Positions 50,467-58,912 of a DNA stretch of 64,000 bases are shown here, one piece after another. The notes under the pieces are model-generated. The model worked only from the letters and a program-made list of their open reading frames with translations. It did not search any database and had not been told where the DNA came from. A program made the translations under genes and the position numbers. Every line of letters starts with the position of its first letter. Positions within the stretch are counted from its first letter, which is position 1. Origin of the DNA: JBMOOG01 sp049324535 (GTDB lineage Bacteria > Pseudomonadota > Alphaproteobacteria > Rhodobacterales > Rhodobacteraceae); NCBI GenBank assembly GCA_049324535.1, contig JBMOOG010000014.1, forward strand, positions 46,079 through 110,078. Direction: 5' to 3'.

Positions 50467-52659
50467 ATGGCGGGTGACTGGTTCGCCGAGGGCGAGCCGG
50501 TCGCCGTCCTGACCGACGCGCCGCTTGGCCACGCGCTCGACTATCGGGCGCCGGAAGGGGGCTGCGCGGCCGGATCCTTCGTCGAGGTGCCGCTCGGGCC
50601 GCGGCGGGTGCTCGGGGTGGTCTGGGGGCCGGGCGAGGGCGGCATGGCGCGCGACCGGCTGCGGCCGGTGGTGCGGGTTCTGGACGCGGCGCCCCTTGCG
50701 CCGCGGCTGCGGCAGTTCCTCGCGCGGGCCTCGGACTACACGCTGACCCCGCTGCCGGCGATGCTGCGTCTGGCGACCCGCGTCCCCGGCCTCGGCGAGG
50801 CGCCGGGGTCGCGCCGGGTCTATCGGTCCGCGGGGAGTGATCCCGGCCGGATGACCGACGCGCGGCGGCGGGTTCTCGATGCGCTGGCGGCGATGGGCGG
50901 AGCCGGGCTGACGCTGGGCGAGCTGTCCGCGGCGGCGGGGGTATCGCCGGGCGTGGTCAAGGGGCTTGTCGGCGCGGGCGCGGTCCTCGAGCAGGAAGCC
51001 CCGCGCGACGCGCCCTTTCCCCGGCTGGACCCGGCGCGGCCGGGGCCGGTCCTCTCGGCGGCGCAGGCCGAGGCCGCGGCGCGGCTGGTCGCGGGGGTGG
51101 CCGGGGGGCGGTATGGCACGACGCTTCTGAAAGGGGTGACCGGGTCGGGCAAGACCGAGGTCTATCTCGAGGCGGTCGCGGCCTGTCTGGCGCGGGGACG
51201 GCAGGCGCTCGTCCTTCTGCCCGAGATCGCGCTGACGGCCGAATTCCTGGCACGGGTCGAGGCGCGGTTCGGGGCGCTGCCCGGCGAATGGCACTCTGGC
51301 GTCACCCAGACCGAACGCCGCCGGGTCTGGAAGATGTGCGGCGAAGGGGGCGTGCAGCTCGTCGTCGGCGCGCGCTCGGCGCTGTTCCTGCCGTTCCGCG
51401 ACCTCGGGCTGATCGTCGTCGATGAAGAGCACGACACCTCCTACAAGCAGGAGGACGGCGTTCTCTACAACGCGCGGGACATGGCGGTGCTGCGCGCGTC
51501 GATCGAGGAGGCGCAGGTGGTTCTGGCCTCGGCCACGCCCTCGCTCGAGACCTGGGCCAACGCCGAGGCCGGCAAGTATGCGCGGCTTGACCTGCCGGGG
51601 CGGTTCGGCGCGGCCGACCTGCCCGAGATGCGGGCGATCGACCTGCGCGCCGAGACGATGGAGCCGGGGCGCTGGATCAGCCCGACCCTGGCGGCGGCGG
51701 TGGTCGAGCGGATCGAACGGGGGGAGCAGGCGCTCCTGTTCCTGAACCGGCGCGGCTACGCACCGGTCACGGTCTGCCGGGCCTGCGGCCATCAGATCGG
51801 CTGCGACCATTGCGACGCGCGCATGGTCGAGCACCGGTTCCAGGGGCGGCTCGTCTGCCACCAGTGCGGCGCGACGAAACCGATGCCCGAGGCCTGCCCG
51901 TCCTGCGGGGTGGCCGGTCGGCTGGCGCCGGTCGGCCCGGGGGTCGAGCGGCTGGCCGAGGAGGTCGCGGCGCGGTTTCCCGAGGCCCGGGTCGCGGTCC
52001 TGTCGTCCGATCTCTTCGGCTCGGCGCGCGCGCTCAAGGAAGCGATCGCCGGCATTGCGGCGGGCGCGACCGACATCATCATCGGCACGCAGATCGTCGC
52101 CAAGGGCCACAACTTCCCGCTGCTGACCCTGGTGGGCGTGATCGACGCGGACCTCGGGTTGCAGGGATCCGACCTGCGCGCGGCGGAGCGGACCTTCCAG
52201 CTCATGCGGCAGGTCTCGGGGCGCGCGGGGCGCGGCGAGAGGCCGGGCCTTGCCCTGATCCAGACCGCGCAGCCCGCCCATCCGGTGATCCGCGCGATCC
52301 TGTCGGGCGACGAGGAAAGCTTCTGGCGGGCCGAGGCGCGCGAGCGCGAGGCGCTGGCGGTGCCGCCCTACGGGCGCATGGCCGCCATCATCCTGTCCTC
52401 GCCCGACGTGCAGGAGGTCTTCGACTTCGGGGCGGCGCTCGCGGCGCGGACCGGGCCGCTCGCCGCGGTGGGCGCGCAGGTCTTCGGCCCGGCCCCCGCG
52501 CCCATCGCCCGCATCCGGGGGCGGCATCGCGTGCGCCTTCTGGTGAAGGCGCCGAAGGGGGCCGCGATCCAGCCCGCGCTGGCCGCCTGGGTGGCGCAGG
52601 TCCGCCGGCCGGCTAACCTGCGCCTTGCGATCGACATCGATCCGCAGAGTTTTCTCTAG
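50467..52659 (+). CDS. priA: Primosomal replication helicase PriA
   Basis: A 730-residue helicase that restarts stalled forks. It has an N-terminal DNA-binding domain, Walker A LLKGVTGSGKTEVYLEAV (about 218), and the DEEH box in LGLIVVDEEHDTSYKQ. Eight zinc-binding Cys sit in four pairs (CRACGH, CDHCD, CHQCG, CPSCG). Helicase motifs V and VI are IIGTQIVAKGHNFP and RQVSGRAGRGE. The ATG at 50467 was chosen because the frame upstream is not protein-like. The stop shares CTAG with the anti-sigma gene. Confidence 0.95.
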   Translation: MAGDWFAEGEPVAVLTDAPLGHALDYRAPEGGCAAGSFVEVPLGPRRVLGVVWGPGEGGMARDRLRPVVRVLDAAPLAPRLRQFLARASDYTLTPLPAMLRLATRVPGLGEAPGSRRVYRSAGSDPGRMTDARRRVLDALAAMGGAGLTLGELSAAAGVSPGVVKGLVGAGAVLEQEAPRDAPFPRLDPARPGPVLSAAQAEAAARLVAGVAGGRYGTTLLKGVTGSGKTEVYLEAVAACLARGRQALVLLPEIALTAEFLARVEARFGALPGEWHSGVTQTERRRVWKMCGEGGVQLVVGARSALFLPFRDLGLIVVDEEHDTSYKQEDGVLYNARDMAVLRASIEEAQVVLASATPSLETWANAEAGKYARLDLPGRFGAADLPEMRAIDLRAETMEPGRWISPTLAAAVVERIERGEQALLFLNRRGYAPVTVCRACGHQIGCDHCDARMVEHRFQGRLVCHQCGATKPMPEACPSCGVAGRLAPVGPGVERLAEEVAARFPEARVAVLSSDLFGSARALKEAIAGIAAGATDIIIGTQIVAKGHNFPLLTLVGVIDADLGLQGSDLRAAERTFQLMRQVSGRAGRGERPGLALIQTAQPAHPVIRAILSGDEESFWRAEAREREALAVPPYGRMAAIILSSPDVQEVFDFGAALAARTGPLAAVGAQVFGPAPAPIARIRGRHRVRLLVKAPKGAAIQPALAAWVAQVRRPANLRLAIDIDPQSFL

Positions 52660-53417
52660 ACAAGCTGGTCGTAGGCGGCGAGCGCCAGCGCCCGCAGCCG
52701 GTCGCGCGGGATGTCGCCGGTGACCGCGTAGCCGAAGTCGCCGTCGATCCACCAGAAGCTCTGCTCCGACCCGCGCTCGGCAAAGCGGAACGCCGTCTCG
52801 GCGCTGCCGGCCTCGGGCGTGACATAGAGCGTCACCCGGTGCCCGAGGTCGTCCTCATACATCAGGAGCGCGGCGGTCGCGGCGCCCGCGGGCAGGATCC
52901 GGCCGCCCATCAGGCGGAATCCGAGGGCGGCGAAATCGGGCGCGGTGATCGGATGGCCAAGCCGCTTCGAGAGCCATCCGGTCAGATGGGCGGTCTCGGC
53001 GGCCGTCACCTCGACCGGGTGCGCGACCTCGACGACGAAGGTGCGGTGCGCGTCGAGCGCGGCCTCGGCCACGGCGGGAGAGGAGCCCGCGGGCGGGTCA
53101 AGTCGGGCCAGCGTCCAGCCACCGGCCGCGCCGACGAGGAGGAGGGCGGCCATGGCGGCGGCGCGCCGCGCGATTTCGCGCCCGCGCCCGTGCCGCAGCG
53201 GCCGCGGTCTGGCAAGCGCCGCCGTCAGCCGTTCGGGAACCGGCGCCTCCAGCACGGGATCGAGCAGCGCCCGCAGGGCCGCATCCTGGGCCCGCCAGTC
53301 CGCGAGGCGCCGGGCTGCATCGGGGTCGTCCCGCAGGCGCTCGGCGATGTCCGTCCGGGCGGGATCCGCCATCAGCGCCACGAGGTCTTCGTCCGTGAGA
53401 GGCTGCGCGTCGTTCAT
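52656..53417 (-). CDS. Anti-sigma factor (membrane-anchored)
   Basis: A 253-residue protein. The N-terminal cytoplasmic domain of about 85 residues (LTDEDLVALMADPARTDIAERL) should hold the sigma factor. One membrane helix follows (AAAMAALLLVGAAGGWTLA, about 88-106), then a periplasmic domain (HPVEVTAAETAHLTGWLSKR ... YVTPEAGSAETAF). No zinc-binding HxxxCxxC motif is present. It overlaps the ECF gene by 4 bases (ATGA), the classic sigma/anti-sigma arrangement. Confidence 0.85.
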   Translation of the reverse strand: MNDAQPLTDEDLVALMADPARTDIAERLRDDPDAARRLADWRAQDAALRALLDPVLEAPVPERLTAALARPRPLRHGRGREIARRAAAMAALLLVGAAGGWTLARLDPPAGSSPAVAEAALDAHRTFVVEVAHPVEVTAAETAHLTGWLSKRLGHPITAPDFAALGFRLMGGRILPAGAATAALLMYEDDLGHRVTLYVTPEAGSAETAFRFAERGSEQSFWWIDGDFGYAVTGDIPRDRLRALALAAYDQLV

Positions 53418-53923
53418 CGGCGGGTTCCCTTTCGTGCCGCGCCCCCGTCATGCCCGGTCATGTCGCGCAGGGCGGCGCGGGCGCGGGCCACGCGTGACAT
53501 CACCGTACCCGGCGGCAGGCCCAGCGCCTGGGCGGCCTCGGCCACGCTCAGCCCGTCCACCGCCAGAAGCAGCAGCGCCTGCCGCTGGTCGAACGGCAGC
53601 CGGGCGAGCGCCCGGGCCACCTCGGCCAGCGCGGGATGGGGCGCCGCTCCGTCGGGCGCGGACGGTTCGGCGGGCAGGGTCGCGACATCGACCAGATGCC
53701 CGGCGTCCCGCTGGCGCCGCAGCCGGTCGCGCAGGCAGTTGACCAGAATGCGGTAGAGCCAGGCCGTGACCGTCCCCTCGCCGCGAAAGCCGGCCCGGCG
53801 CGCCACGGCGCGCTCCAGACAGTCCTGCACGAGATCGTCGGCCGCCGCGGCGTCGCGCAGCATCCCCCGCGCGTGCCGGCGCAGGGCGGGTATGGCGGTC
53901 TCGATCTCGTGCAGGATGTCCAT
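53414..53923 (-). CDS. ECF RNA polymerase sigma factor
   Basis: A 169-residue sigma-70 family factor with region 2 (AAAADDLVQDCLERAVARRA, WLYRILVNCLRDRLRR) and region 4 (LPFDQRQALLLLAVDGLSVA, LGLPPGTVMSRVARARAAL) only. It is 9 bases downstream of a secreted repeat protein gene and overlaps the anti-sigma gene, so the three form one operon. The target promoters are unknown. Upstream of the operon is TGAAACC...CGTCTTT, which has the flavour of an ECF promoter but short spacing. Confidence 0.92.
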   Translation of the reverse strand: MDILHEIETAIPALRRHARGMLRDAAAADDLVQDCLERAVARRAGFRGEGTVTAWLYRILVNCLRDRLRRQRDAGHLVDVATLPAEPSAPDGAAPHPALAEVARALARLPFDQRQALLLLAVDGLSVAEAAQALGLPPGTVMSRVARARAALRDMTGHDGGAARKGTRR

Positions 53924-53932
53924 CGCGCTCGC

Positions 53933-54322
53933 TCAGGGTCGGGCGACGTGCCAGACACCCTTGACGCCGTCGCCGGTGGTGTCGCCCGGCTTGGCATCCT
54001 TGATCCAAGTGTAGAGCGGCATCCCCTTGTGCGTCCACTGCATGCCGCCGTCCTTGCGCTCGGCCAGCCCGAAGTCGCCCTCGGCCTTGGCACCGGCCGC
54101 GGCCATCAGCGGCGGCCAGTTCTGGGCGCAGGCGTCGTAGCAGGCCGACTGGCCGCCCTTGTCGGCGTCGAAGGTGTAGAGCGTCATGCCCCTGGCGTCG
54201 GTGAGCACCGCGCCTGCCGCGGTGTCCTGGGTCATGATGCCGGTGTCCGCCTGCGCCGACAGGGCGCCGAAGCCGGACAGAAGCGCGGCGCTCAGGGCGG
54301 CGCGGGCAAGGATGCGTGTCAT
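53933..54322 (-). CDS. Secreted COG4315-type repeat protein
   Basis: A 129-residue exported protein. The signal peptide is MTRILARAALSAALLSGFGA, ending near LSAQAD. Two copies of the Yx4D repeat follow: MTLYTFDADKGGQSACYD and MPLYTWIKDAKPGDTTG, with a CYDACAQNWPP cysteine pair between them. Proteins of this type (often predicted lipoproteins) commonly sit with ECF sigma/anti-sigma genes, as here. Function unknown. It appears to be the first gene of the ECF operon. Confidence 0.87.
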   Translation of the reverse strand: MTRILARAALSAALLSGFGALSAQADTGIMTQDTAAGAVLTDARGMTLYTFDADKGGQSACYDACAQNWPPLMAAAGAKAEGDFGLAERKDGGMQWTHKGMPLYTWIKDAKPGDTTGDGVKGVWHVARP

Positions 54323-54435
54323 CGTGGAACTCCCTTCTGGGGCAGGCCGTGATGGTGCTGCCTGAAGGGAAAGACGCGCGGCGGGCCGGTTTCATCCCGG
54401 CCCGGGCGTGCCCTCACGAGAACGTGACACCGGGA

Positions 54436-55503
54436 TCAGACTGCCGCCGCCGGCACCGCGTGGCGCTGGTCCACCAGAAAGTCCGTCACCATCGCACCGA
54501 TCCACATGCAGAAGAGCGTGAGCCAGGCGGTGCCGGCGAAGATCGACCCGCCCGAGACGCCCGCGCCGATCGCGCAGCCGCCGGCGAGCATGCCGCCGAA
54601 GCCCATCAGCACCGCCCCGAACATCGAGCGGCGCATGTGGCGCTCGCCCTCGAAGCCCTGGAAGCGCAGCTCGCGCGTCACGAAAGCCGCCATGAAGGCG
54701 CCGAGGAAGACACCGGGCACGAGGCCCACGTCGAATTCCAGCACCGCGTTGCGGTCGAGGAAATACATCAGCGTGTTGGCCGAGGGACCGGTGAAGGTGG
54801 CCGAGGAGACGGCCATCGGCTCGAAGCTCACCTGCGCAAGCCCGTAGGTGAGCGCATAGCCGACCGCCACCGCGAAACCCACGCCCGACGCAAAGATCAG
54901 CCGCCGCGCGCCGATGCGGTTCTTCCAGGACAGGTAGAGCGCCAGGGCCGCGACCGCGACCCCGAAGGCCAGCCCCGACCACTCGGGCAGGTGCAGCGCC
55001 TCGAGAAGATTCAGGTTGTGGCCGCCCTCGGTGATCCAGAGCCCGGCCAGGTAGTCGCGCACCGGCGCGAGCCAGCCCTTGAGGCTCATCTGTGCGACGA
55101 CGGCGAAGATCAGCCCGGCCACGACCGAGCGCAGGTTGCCCGTGGAGGCCAGCACCAGAAGGCGCCCCGAGCAGCCGCGGGCCAGGACCATGCCGACGCC
55201 GAACATCAGCCCGCCGATGATGGCGCCCGACCACGATCCCGTCACCGCCATGATCCGGGCCTGCGACGGGTCGAAATAGCCCAGGAGCGCCGCCGCCTGC
55301 ACCCAGACCACCGCCGTCGAGAAGGTCAGCAGCCAGACCGCGACCTTGTCGTTCATCTGGCCGCGGGCGAACTCGACCGTCGCCGCACGCAGGCAGAAGT
55401 TCGACCGCTGCGCGGCCACGCCGAAGATCGCCCCGGTGATGACGCCGAAAAGCGCCGCCGTCGGGCCCTCGCCGATGCGTTCCACGATGCTCAGGATGTC
55501 CAT
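54436..55503 (-). CDS. yedE: YeeE/YedE-family sulfur-compound transporter
   Basis: A 355-residue inner-membrane protein with about nine helices. It has the family Gly/Cys segments GMVLARGCSGRLLVLASTGNL and MLAGGCAIGAGVSGGSI; their Cys residues match those of the thiosulfate transporter TsuA. It is a DUF395 double-unit protein that likely imports thiosulfate or moves other reduced sulfur. An FNR-like box lies at about -41.5 of its predicted promoter. Confidence 0.9.
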   Translation of the reverse strand: MDILSIVERIGEGPTAALFGVITGAIFGVAAQRSNFCLRAATVEFARGQMNDKVAVWLLTFSTAVVWVQAAALLGYFDPSQARIMAVTGSWSGAIIGGLMFGVGMVLARGCSGRLLVLASTGNLRSVVAGLIFAVVAQMSLKGWLAPVRDYLAGLWITEGGHNLNLLEALHLPEWSGLAFGVAVAALALYLSWKNRIGARRLIFASGVGFAVAVGYALTYGLAQVSFEPMAVSSATFTGPSANTLMYFLDRNAVLEFDVGLVPGVFLGAFMAAFVTRELRFQGFEGERHMRRSMFGAVLMGFGGMLAGGCAIGAGVSGGSIFAGTAWLTLFCMWIGAMVTDFLVDQRHAVPAAAV

Positions 55504-55550
55504 TGACGCTCCGCTCCTCCCGTTGCCGGGCCCTGTCCGTTCGCCCCCGT

Positions 55551-55592
55551 TTCATACGCGAATCGGCGCTTTTGCATCTTGATCCAGATCAG
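55551..55592 (-). promoter_or_regulatory. FNR-type box and -10 upstream of yedE
   Basis: TTGAT-CCAG-ATCAG at 55579-55592 matches the FNR/FnrL consensus TTGAT-N4-ATCAA at 9 of 10 positions. On the minus strand TATGAA at 55556-55551 is a -10-like hexamer. The predicted start near 55544 places the box centre (55585.5) at about -41.5, the position of class II activation. The divergent msrA gene (start 55658) could also be affected. Confidence 0.5.
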
Positions 55593-55657
55593 ATGCGCGT
55601 GACCCGGACTCGCGGTCTGCCGGCAAGGTCGCTATCTTGCCGGCAGGAGGACGCGCC

Positions 55658-56308
55658 ATGACCCTGTTTGCCGGCAAGAAGATGACCCTTCCGACCGCGG
55701 CCGAGGCCCTGCCCGGACGGCCCGACCCCATCCCCACCGCCGAGCGGCATTTCCTGTCGGGCCTGCCGCTCGCGTCGCCGGTTCCGGAGGGATTCGCCGA
55801 GGCGATGTTCGGCATGGGCTGCTTCTGGGGGGTCGAGCGGCTGTTCTGGCAAGAGCCGGGCGTGTGGCTGACGATGGTGGGCTACGCGGGCGGGTTGACG
55901 CCCAACCCCACCTATCAGGAGGTCTGCACCGGACTGACCGGCCACAACGAGGTGGTGCGGGTGATCTATGACCCCGCGCGGGTCAGCTACGGCGATCTTC
56001 TGAAGGTGTTCTGGGAGAACCACGACCCGACCCAGGGCATGCGCCAGGGCAATGACCGCGGCACGCAGTACCGGTCGGGGATCTATGCCTTCACGCCGGC
56101 CCAGCGCGCCGAGGCCGAGGCCAGCCGCGACGCCTACGCCGGGCGGCTGCGCAGCGCCGGTTTCGGTGCGGTGACGACCGAGATCCTCGACGCGCCGCGG
56201 TTCTATTTCGCCGAGGATTACCACCAGCAGTATCTCGCCAAGAATCCGGCGGGCTATTGCGGGATCGGCGGCACGGGCGTGACCTGCCCGGTCGGTCTCG
56301 GCGCCTGA
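55658..56308 (+). CDS. msrA: Peptide methionine sulfoxide reductase MsrA
   Basis: A 216-residue repair enzyme that reduces S-methionine sulfoxide. The nucleophilic Cys is in AMFGMGCFWGVERLFW (about 54). Other markers are MVGYAGGLTPNPTYQEVCTG, FWENHDPTQGMRQGNDRGTQ and the C-terminal resolving Cys in AGYCGIGGTGVTCPVG. The N-terminal 45-residue extension is common in this subgroup. AGGAGG lies at 55645-55650. It ends in a palindrome over its stop (56304-56317). Confidence 0.95.
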   Translation: MTLFAGKKMTLPTAAEALPGRPDPIPTAERHFLSGLPLASPVPEGFAEAMFGMGCFWGVERLFWQEPGVWLTMVGYAGGLTPNPTYQEVCTGLTGHNEVVRVIYDPARVSYGDLLKVFWENHDPTQGMRQGNDRGTQYRSGIYAFTPAQRAEAEASRDAYAGRLRSAGFGAVTTEILDAPRFYFAEDYHQQYLAKNPAGYCGIGGTGVTCPVGLGA

Positions 56309-56381
56309 CCGGTCAGGGGGCTGCCGCCCCCTCGGGGCCGGGCCGGCCCCTCACCCCTGCGGGTATTTCGCCGAGGAGAAG
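56304..56381 (+). repeat. Interspersed element, copy C
   Basis: CCTGACCGGTCAGG (56304-56317) covers the msrA stop. It is followed by the hairpin AGGGGG-CTGCCG-CCCCCT (56315-56332), a GC palindrome, then GGGTATTT (56361-56368) and GAGGAGAAG (56373-56381). The order of parts matches the copies at 8589 and 60665. Confidence 0.6.
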
Positions 56382-56464
56382 CCGAGGGCGATCACTTCGG
56401 CGTCACGGGCGGCTTGACCGCCGGGGGGCGCGGGCCTATCCGGCCGGGGCTGATGGAGGCGCCG

Positions 56465-57337
56465 ATGACCACCTTTTCCGCCCTGACGACGCTCGACACC
56501 CTCGAGGCCGCCGAAACACTCGCCGCGGCGCTCGAGGCCCTGGACCCCGAGCCTTCGGGCGTCGGCGTGTTCGAGATCGAGGACGGGTCGGGCCGCCACG
56601 AGGTGGGCGCCTATTTCGAGGCGCCGCCCGATGCGGTGGCGCTGGCGCTTCTGGCGGCGGCGCATGGAGCGCGGCCCTTCGCGGTGTCGGAAGTCCCGGA
56701 AACCGACTGGGTCGCCCATGTGAAGCGCGAACTGGCCCCGGTCGAGGCCGGGCGCTTCTTCGTTCATGGCAGCCATGACGCCGACCGGGAGACCGAGGGG
56801 CGCGTCGCGCTTCTGATCGAGGCGGCGATGGCCTTCGGCACCGGCCACCATGGCACCACCTACGGCTGTCTCGACGCGCTCGACGCGCTGGCCGACGGGC
56901 CGGCGCCGGGCGCGGTCGCGGACATCGGATGCGGCACGGCCGTGCTGGCCATGGCGGCGGCGCGGGTCTGGCCCGACGTCCCGGTGATCGCCTCGGACAT
57001 CGATCCGGTCGCTGTCGAGGTGGCCGGGGCGAATGTCGCGGCGAACGGGCTTTCGGGGCGGATCGCGGTCGTCGAGGCCGCCGGGTTCGACCACCCGGCG
57101 ATCGCGGCCGCGGCGCCCTTCGGCCTCGTCTTCGCGAACATCCTCAAGGGCCCGCTGCTGGCCCTTGTTCCCTCCATGGCGCGGCAGATCGCGCCGGGGG
57201 GAATCGCGATCCTGTCGGGCATCCTGACCGACCAGGCCGACGCGGTGCGCGGTGCCTATGAGGCCGGGGGCTTCGTCGCCGTTTCCCGCAAAGATTTCGG
57301 CGACTGGTCGACACTGGTTCTGCGCCGTCGCCAATGA
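56465..57337 (+). CDS. prmA: Ribosomal protein L11 methyltransferase
   Basis: A 290-residue SAM enzyme that trimethylates ribosomal protein L11. It has an N-terminal substrate-recognition domain, a linker with AMAFGTGHHGTTYGCLDAL (about 123), SAM motif I ADIGCGTAVLAMAAARVWP, the acidic ASDIDPVAVEVAGANV and the motif LVFANILKGPLLALVP. GGAGG at 56455-56459 selects the ATG at 56465; one at 56453 is in frame but lacks a signal. Confidence 0.93.
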   Translation: MTTFSALTTLDTLEAAETLAAALEALDPEPSGVGVFEIEDGSGRHEVGAYFEAPPDAVALALLAAAHGARPFAVSEVPETDWVAHVKRELAPVEAGRFFVHGSHDADRETEGRVALLIEAAMAFGTGHHGTTYGCLDALDALADGPAPGAVADIGCGTAVLAMAAARVWPDVPVIASDIDPVAVEVAGANVAANGLSGRIAVVEAAGFDHPAIAAAAPFGLVFANILKGPLLALVPSMARQIAPGGIAILSGILTDQADAVRGAYEAGGFVAVSRKDFGDWSTLVLRRRQ

Positions 57338-57424
57338 CGGCCGCGATTTGACGCCGCCGCCATCCTGCCACAATCGGGGCCATAGTCTGGGCTGTTGTGG
57401 ACCCTGAACGGAAGGAGAGCGGCG

Positions 57425-57769
57425 TTGGACCCCCAGTTGCGCGACTTTTACGGCCGTATCGACCGCATCGAGAAGATCCATGAGGCGGGCGGCGGCTTCG
57501 AGGCCGCCGGCACCCTCGGCCTGTCCCACTACACCCGCCAGCGGCGTTCGCGCCGGCACCGGAACTGGCTCTTCCCCCTGGTTCTGGTGATGGCGAGCAT
57601 CGTGGCGGTCAAGGCCGTCGTGCTGGCGCGGATCGGCGCGGAGGCCTACGCGCAGCGGGTGGCCGTGCTGGCCGCCGGCGATACCGCCGATCGCGTCGGC
57701 GCCTACGTGCTTCAGGCCGATCCGCTGACCGTGCAGGTTGCGGCGCTGCTGACGGCCTACACCCGCTGA
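57425..57769 (+). CDS. Small single-helix membrane protein
   Basis: A 114-residue protein starting MDPQLRDFYGRIDRIEKIHE if TTG at 57425 is used. GGAAGGAGAG just upstream supports this start. It has a basic stretch (YTRQRRSRRHRNW), one helix (LFPLVLVMASIVAVKAVVLA, about 48-67) and a periplasmic tail. I know similar short proteins in Rhodobacteraceae but no function. It stands alone between prmA and a strong terminator. Confidence 0.7.
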   Translation: MDPQLRDFYGRIDRIEKIHEAGGGFEAAGTLGLSHYTRQRRSRRHRNWLFPLVLVMASIVAVKAVVLARIGAEAYAQRVAVLAAGDTADRVGAYVLQADPLTVQVAALLTAYTR

Positions 57770-57799
57770 GCCGGTCGCCCGGCGCGGCGCGCGAAACGG

Positions 57800-57831
57800 A
57801 AAGGCCGTGCCGGAGATCCGGCACGGCCTTT
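57800..57831. terminator. Bidirectional intrinsic terminator
   Basis: A perfect 14-bp stem (AAAGGCCGTGCCGG, 57800-57813, with its complement at 57818-57831) and a 4-base loop AGAT, ending in TTT in both directions. It lies between the small membrane protein gene and the convergent DUF1127 gene and can serve both. Confidence 0.85.
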
Positions 57832-57864
57832 GGCAGCCGTGGCTGCGTGGACGCCGGCGCGGGC

Positions 57865-58059
57865 TCAGCCGCGCCAGACGATCGTGTCGATGTCGCTGCG
57901 GGTCAGGCCGATATCGTCCAGTTCCCGGTCCGAGAGGCGGGACAGGGCCTTGCGGGTGACACGCGCGTCGTTCCACGCGACGACAGCGGCCCCGAGACCG
58001 GCAATCCACCCCGACAGGGTGCCCGCGCCGGCGGTGCGATGCGTCTCATAGACGGACAT
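57865..58059 (-). CDS. DUF1127 small protein
   Basis: A 64-residue protein with the DUF1127 C-terminal motif LSRLSDRELDDIGLTRSDID. AAGGA lies 7 bases before the ATG at 58059. Members of this family in rhodobacters and rhizobia can bind RNA and are stress-induced. The 5' region has the inverted repeat ATCGAG-N5-CTCGAT at 58087-58103. Confidence 0.9.
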   Translation of the reverse strand: MSVYETHRTAGAGTLSGWIAGLGAAVVAWNDARVTRKALSRLSDRELDDIGLTRSDIDTIVWRG

Positions 58060-58408
58060 GGTGCGTTCCTTTTCAAAACTGCTGAAATCGAGTGCATCTC
58101 GATCACGGAGCGGCAGATAGGCCCGGCGGAAATGCTGCACAAGCGACGCGGGATCAGGCCCGCCATGCGAAAAATGCATGGCTTGAGGCGGAATACCCGG
58201 CCTTGTCACGGCGTTTGCACAATCCGGTGCTGCGGGTGCAGAAAATGTCGCGTTCCGGTCGCAAAGCGGCGATTCCGGCGGGCGTTGTCGCGCCGGCCGA
58301 AACCCGGCCGGTCCGGACCGCGGCCCGGCGCTTGCCCTTTGCGATGTTCGCTTTTCGTGCTAGTCGTGTCCGAAAAGCAACAACAGCCATCATCGGGCAG
58401 GATCGGGC
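58060..58408. other. Divergent regulatory region between DUF1127 and ruvC
   Basis: 349 bases with no convincing gene. It contains the inverted repeat ATCGAG-TGCAT-CTCGAT (58087-58103), about 30 bases upstream of the DUF1127 start. It is slightly less GC-rich near 58340-58390, where the ruvC promoter should be; no hexamer pair with proper spacing could be picked. Confidence 0.45.
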
Positions 58409-58912
58409 ATGCGCGTTCTGGGGATCGACCCGGGTCTGAGGAACCTCGGCTGGGGGGTGATCGCGGTTGACGGGCCGCGAATCGCGCATCTGGGCAATGG
58501 CGTCCTGCACTCGGAGGGGGAGACGCTGGCCGAGCGGCTGCTGTCGCTTTACCGGGGTCTCAGCGCGGTTCTGGCCAAGTTCGCCCCCGAGGCGGCCGCG
58601 GTCGAGCAGACCTTCGTCAACAAGGACGGTGCGGCGACCCTGAAACTCGGCCAGGCGCGGGGGATCGCCCTGCTGGTTCCCGCGCAGGCCGGGCTTGCGG
58701 TCGGCGAATACGCCCCGAACGCCATCAAGAAGGCGGTCGTCGGCGTGGGCCATGCCGCCAAGGACCAGATCGCCCACATGGTGCGGCTGCACCTGCCCGG
58801 CGTCGCGCTTGCCGGCCCGGATGCGGCGGACGCGCTTGCGGTGGCGATCTGCCACGCCCACCATCTGCAAAGCGCCGGGCGGCTGGCCGCGGCGATCCGG
58901 GGGGCGGCATGA
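58409..58912 (+). CDS. ruvC: Holliday-junction resolvase RuvC
   Basis: A 167-residue nuclease that cleaves Holliday junctions. Catalytic acids are Asp7 (MRVLGIDPGLRNLGWGV), Glu in AAVEQTFVNKD (about 68), and Asp in LAGPDAADALAVAICHAH (about 140). The last 4 bases overlap the ruvA ATG. Confidence 0.96.
   Translation: MRVLGIDPGLRNLGWGVIAVDGPRIAHLGNGVLHSEGETLAERLLSLYRGLSAVLAKFAPEAAAVEQTFVNKDGAATLKLGQARGIALLVPAQAGLAVGEYAPNAIKKAVVGVGHAAKDQIAHMVRLHLPGVALAGPDAADALAVAICHAHHLQSAGRLAAAIRGAA

Noticed and set aside
50302..52752. 816-residue minus-strand frame opposite priA
   Set aside because: Antisense shadow of priA without recognisable motifs.
54380..54412. ECF-type autoregulated promoter (TGAAACC ... 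CGTCTTT)
   Set aside because: The two elements look right, but the spacing of about 12 bases is shorter than the 16-17 usual for ECF promoters.
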